From Deltaproteobacteria bacterium (GTDB lineage Bacteria; Desulfobacterota; BSN033; UBA1163): a DNA stretch of 40,249 nt. Positions 37,590 to 40,249 of this stretch are shown here, in pieces (position 1 is the stretch's first letter; each line of letters starts with the position of its first letter). Position numbers and translations under genes: made by a program. The notes beneath the pieces are model-generated. The model saw only the letters and a program-made list of their open reading frames with translations. It was not told the DNA's origin and searched no databases. Location of the stretch: positions 1-40,249 of the forward strand of contig JAGXTA010000060.1 in the NCBI GenBank assembly GCA_018333535.1, written 5' to 3'.

Positions 37590-39431
37590 ATGAAACTGAA
37601 AGGTTATGCGGGCAAAATTCTGACGTTGGATCTCTCCAATTCCAAAGTTAAGGTTGAAGACCTTAATGAGCAATGGGCGACACAGTTTAGCGGAGGAAGT
37701 GGTCTTGGGGCAAAATATCTGTATGAGATGACCGATGAGAAAACAGACCCCCTGGGCCCTGAGAATCCTCTGATCTTTATGACCGGGCCCTTCACCGGAA
37801 CATCTGTCCCACTCTCCGGTAGACATGCGGTGGTCTCACGTTCCCCCCTCACCAATATCTTCGGAGAATCGGATGTAGGAGGCACCTGGGGCGCCCATCT
37901 TAAAAAAGCAGGGTTCGATGGAATCATCATCACCGGAAAATCTCCTAAGCCTGTTTATCTCTGGGGCATTGACGGAAAGGTTGAAATCCGTGATGCTTCC
38001 CATCTTCTGGGAAAAGATACCTATGAGGTCGACCCCCTCCTGAAGGCTGAAACCCATCCAAAGGCCGCCATCAGCGCTATCGGACAGGCCGGAGAGAACC
38101 AGGTCTTATTAGCTTCGATCATGACCGATGGCAACGACGGCCGTGCGGCAGGACGTTGCGGTTTGGGAGCGGTGATGGGATCAAAGAATTTGAAGGCCAT
38201 CGCCGTATATGGAACTCAGAAAGTGGAGGTCTCCCACCCGGAAGAAGTTGACCGTCTTCAAAAAGAATATGGTGCGATGATTATCAAGAATGCGGAGAAT
38301 TTTAAAAAATACGGAACGGCGGGCGCCCTCTCCACCTTTGAGGCGATGGGAACGCTTCCCCTTCAGAACTGGAAATATGTTGGACGGTGGGAAGAATCGG
38401 CGGAGAAGATCAATGGTTTCACCCTCTCCGAAACACTGTTGACAGGTCGATACTTCTGTGATGCCTGCATCCTTGGATGCGGGAGAAGGGTAAAGATCGA
38501 CCAGGGACCTTATGCCGGAGTTGATGGCGCAGGGCCGGAATATGAGACCCTTGCACTTCTCGGAAGCAACTGCCTGATCGATGATCTCGAAGCCCTCTGT
38601 TATGCCAATGAACTCTGTAACCGTTTCGGACTTGACACGATCTCCACAGGCGGAGTCATTGGTTTTGGAATGGAGGCATTTGAGAAGGGATTGATTGATC
38701 AGGAGGATACGGGCGGAATTGAACTACGCTGGGGAAAGATTGAGGCGCTCATCGAGATGATCAAAATGATCGCCCAAAAGAAGGGATTTGGAGAGGTCCT
38801 GGGAAAAGGGGTGAAAAAAGCCTCAGAAATAATCGGAAAGAATTCAGTAGAATTTGCACCCCATATCAAAGGCCTCGAACTCCCTGCCCATGACCCCAGA
38901 GGGTACAATGCAGGTGCAACAGGGTTTGCCACTTCCTCCAGGGGGGCATGCCATCTCGCCGGTCTCAGCCATACTTTTGAGAGACTGCTTAAGTCGCCTG
39001 AGATGGGTATCCCGGAGCCTATTGATCGATATGAGGTGAAAGGGAAAGGAATCCTCGCAGCCAAAAGCCAGAACCTGATGGGAATGATGGACTCCCTGAA
39101 ACTCTGCAAGTTCATCCTGTTCGGAGGGATCACCATCACCCACATCGTAGACTGGTATCGCTATGTGACAGGAAAAGAGATGTCCACGGATGATTTTATA
39201 AAAACGGGAGAGAGAATTTTCAACCTGAAGCGGCTCTACAATGTGAGATTGGGGATCAGCCGGAAAGACGACACCCTGCCCTACAGGCATCTTACTTTTA
39301 AAAGAATTGGCCAGGGGCTCACCCCAAACCTCCCCCCCCTCGGCCAGATGCTCAGCGAATACTATGAATATCGCGGTTGGTCAGAAGACGGAATCCCCAC
39401 TCCGCAAAAAATAGAAGAGTTGGGAATTTAG
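37590..39431 (+). CDS. aldehyde ferredoxin oxidoreductase (tungsten-dependent AOR family), second copy
   Basis: This is a 613-residue AOR homologue. ATG at 37590 (AAGGGG 6 bases upstream) is preferred over a GTG six codons earlier. Cluster ligands: C290-x2-C293-x3-C297 (FCDACILGCGRR) and C506 (SLKLCKF). The N-terminus GYAGKILTLDLS, the FSGGSGLGAKYL and the late TGERIFNLKRLYN are typical. It is clearly diverged from the AOR at 1746, so it likely has a different substrate. It is transcribed alone, divergent from the 20-codon peptide gene, with the cupin and TRAP genes beyond. Confidence 0.93.
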   Translation: MKLKGYAGKILTLDLSNSKVKVEDLNEQWATQFSGGSGLGAKYLYEMTDEKTDPLGPENPLIFMTGPFTGTSVPLSGRHAVVSRSPLTNIFGESDVGGTWGAHLKKAGFDGIIITGKSPKPVYLWGIDGKVEIRDASHLLGKDTYEVDPLLKAETHPKAAISAIGQAGENQVLLASIMTDGNDGRAAGRCGLGAVMGSKNLKAIAVYGTQKVEVSHPEEVDRLQKEYGAMIIKNAENFKKYGTAGALSTFEAMGTLPLQNWKYVGRWEESAEKINGFTLSETLLTGRYFCDACILGCGRRVKIDQGPYAGVDGAGPEYETLALLGSNCLIDDLEALCYANELCNRFGLDTISTGGVIGFGMEAFEKGLIDQEDTGGIELRWGKIEALIEMIKMIAQKKGFGEVLGKGVKKASEIIGKNSVEFAPHIKGLELPAHDPRGYNAGATGFATSSRGACHLAGLSHTFERLLKSPEMGIPEPIDRYEVKGKGILAAKSQNLMGMMDSLKLCKFILFGGITITHIVDWYRYVTGKEMSTDDFIKTGERIFNLKRLYNVRLGISRKDDTLPYRHLTFKRIGQGLTPNLPPLGQMLSEYYEYRGWSEDGIPTPQKIEELGI

Positions 39432-39462
39432 AATTCAGAAGTTAGCCTTCAGGATAGAAAAT

Positions 39463-39480
39463 TCCGCAATCCGAAATCTG
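39463..39480. repeat. CCGCAATCCGAAATC repeat
   Basis: CCGCAATCCGAAATCTGAAT near the end of the AOR intergenic gap shares CGCAATCCGAAATC with 29951-29964 and its inverse at about 20674. Confidence 0.5.
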
Positions 39481-39488
39481 AATGGTTG

Positions 39489-39884
39489 TCAGTCTTTGCC
39501 TTTTTTCTTCAGGAGGGTCAGAAAATCGGACTCTTTTGAAGTCCTGGCGTTCGATTGCACCGATTCAATTTCAGCTTTCAATTCTTCCCTTTTCCACTCT
39601 TTTTCTTTGATCAGATGTTTTTCGATCCAGTGGTCTAGGGTTTTGATATCGAAGAGAACCCGTGCTCCGATCTTGAGGTAGGGAAGTTTTTTCAGGGAAG
39701 CCATTTGATAGATGGTATCCGTTGAAAGGCTGAGGTACTGACCGGCCTCTTTGGCTGTGATCAGCCTCCGGAGTTCGGGAATTTTCTTTATCCGGTCGTC
39801 CACGCGCTCAAAATATTTTTCAGCCAGTATATCCGCCAGCATATCCAAAAATTCTTTCACGGCAGGTCTTTCCTCTCGCACCAT
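39489..39884 (-). CDS. excisionase-like HTH protein
   Basis: This is a 131-residue protein. ATG at 39884 is chosen because GGAGGAGGGAGAG lies directly upstream. The central part (RLITAKEAGQYLSLSTDTIY, then LPYLKIGARVLFDIKTLDHW) is the HTH_17/excisionase winged-helix fold seen in recombination directionality factors and phage regulators. Flanks are helical and charged. It lies next to an IS66 transposase remnant, so mobile-element association is possible, but no integrase is in the window. Confidence 0.8.
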   Translation of the reverse strand: MVREERPAVKEFLDMLADILAEKYFERVDDRIKKIPELRRLITAKEAGQYLSLSTDTIYQMASLKKLPYLKIGARVLFDIKTLDHWIEKHLIKEKEWKREELKAEIESVQSNARTSKESDFLTLLKKKGKD

Positions 39885-39980
39885 CTCTCTCCCTCCTCCT
39901 AAAAAGGCCGTCTTATTTAATACAAACGCATTAGACAGCGCAACAATAACCAAACACCAAATTCCAAAAACCGTATCACT

Positions 39981-40249
39981 TTAGCTCTTTGAAAAAAGAA
40001 TAAGCTGGCAATTTAAGATCTCGTCCGTTGACCGAGCTTTCAATGCCTCTTTTGCGGTAGAGAGGATGATTTCTACCGGGTTGTGACCTTGGAGTTGGGC
40101 GGATCGGAACAGGGTCATCAGGATCGACTGGGTTTGGGCACCCTGGTCGGACCGATTTTGTTGGGATACCTTTCGGGTGAGGACGGGAGATCTCATCTGT
40201 TGCTCCGCATGATTATTATAAGGGCTCACCCCTTCATACTCCAGAAAGG
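39981..40249 (-). CDS. IS66-family transposase, C-terminal part (5' end outside window)
   Basis: The open frame runs off the right edge. The visible residues contain the IS66 C-terminal motif FLEYEGVSPYNNHAEQQMR, with the last catalytic Glu of the DDE set, then SPVLTRKVSQQNRS and MTLFRSAQLQGHNPVEIIL, all characteristic of IS66 transposases. A GTG at 40229 is inside the domain and not the true start. The terminal repeat should lie left of 39981, but no clear inverted repeat was identified. Confidence 0.88.
   Translation of the reverse strand, partial: FLEYEGVSPYNNHAEQQMRSPVLTRKVSQQNRSDQGAQTQSILMTLFRSAQLQGHNPVEIILSTAKEALKARSTDEILNCQLILFSKS

Noticed and set aside
1-40249. CRISPR arrays, tRNA or rRNA genes
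   Set aside because: No regularly spaced repeats with unique spacers, cloverleaf sequences or rRNA-like segments were recognised on either strand; this was by eye only.

Overview
The window looks like chromosome from a strictly anaerobic, Gram-negative bacterium of the Desulfobacterota ('Deltaproteobacteria') type. This is inferred from gene content: two tungsten-type aldehyde ferredoxin oxidoreductases (AOR), an iron-dependent alcohol dehydrogenase, a rubrerythrin-like protein, a TRAP transporter, a menaquinone methyltransferase, lipoproteins with lipoboxes, and many short palindromic intergenic repeats. No 16S rRNA, tRNA or CRISPR array was seen, so the taxonomy is a guess.

Layout. 1-1.5 kb: a possible transposase tail, a secreted Gly-His-Trp/Tyr repeat protein and two small hypothetical genes. 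1.7-6 kb: AOR, SCP2-like protein, Fe-ADH, SCP2-like protein, which reads as an acid/aldehyde/alcohol redox module. 6.3-11.2 kb: accessory island with a type II restriction-modification pair, a PIN toxin-antitoxin pair, Ogt overlapping a CheR-like methyltransferase, and a DUF5615/DUF433 pair. 11.4-16.1 kb (minus strand): DUF1786, RtcB RNA ligase, archease, a FlK-type thioesterase, a ferritin-like protein and a DUF2007 protein. 16.3-21.4 kb: XRE-cupin regulator, retropepsin-like protease, UbiE, GNAT, a PurF paralogue and DUF192. 21.5-27.8 kb: lipoprotein, REC-histidine kinase, MltD-like lytic transglycosylase, ChaN-PDZ lipoprotein and a SpoIID-domain protein. 27.8-32.5 kb: AmpG-like permease, MurU-like and AmgK-like enzymes and a double glycosyltransferase, which reads as a peptidoglycan-sugar salvage operon. 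32.5-37.3 kb: MFS transporter, TRAP DctQ/DctM, a convergent DctP and a cupin. 37.3-39.4 kb: a 20-codon gene with its own promoter, ribosome site and terminator, divergent from a second AOR. 39.5 kb to the end: an excisionase-like HTH gene and the C-terminus of an IS66 transposase.

The strongest unusual signal is rtcB (12591-14042, minus). It is one gene interrupted by a single in-frame TGA exactly where the family has its metal-binding Cys (P. horikoshii C98). A stem-loop with an AGGUUU apical loop follows the TGA at the position expected of a bacterial SECIS. All other metal ligands and the guanylylated His are present, so it reads as a selenocysteine-containing RNA ligase, sitting near archease. 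The second notable signal is the miniature gene at 37392-37454 encoding a 20-residue CxxC peptide beside the second AOR. Others are a PurF paralogue whose glutaminase nucleophile is Ser, and two genes (ubiE, chaN-like) that appear to be leaderless.

Intergenic space is rich in palindromic or MITE-like repeats of several families. Some of them supply the N-terminal codons of neighbouring genes.
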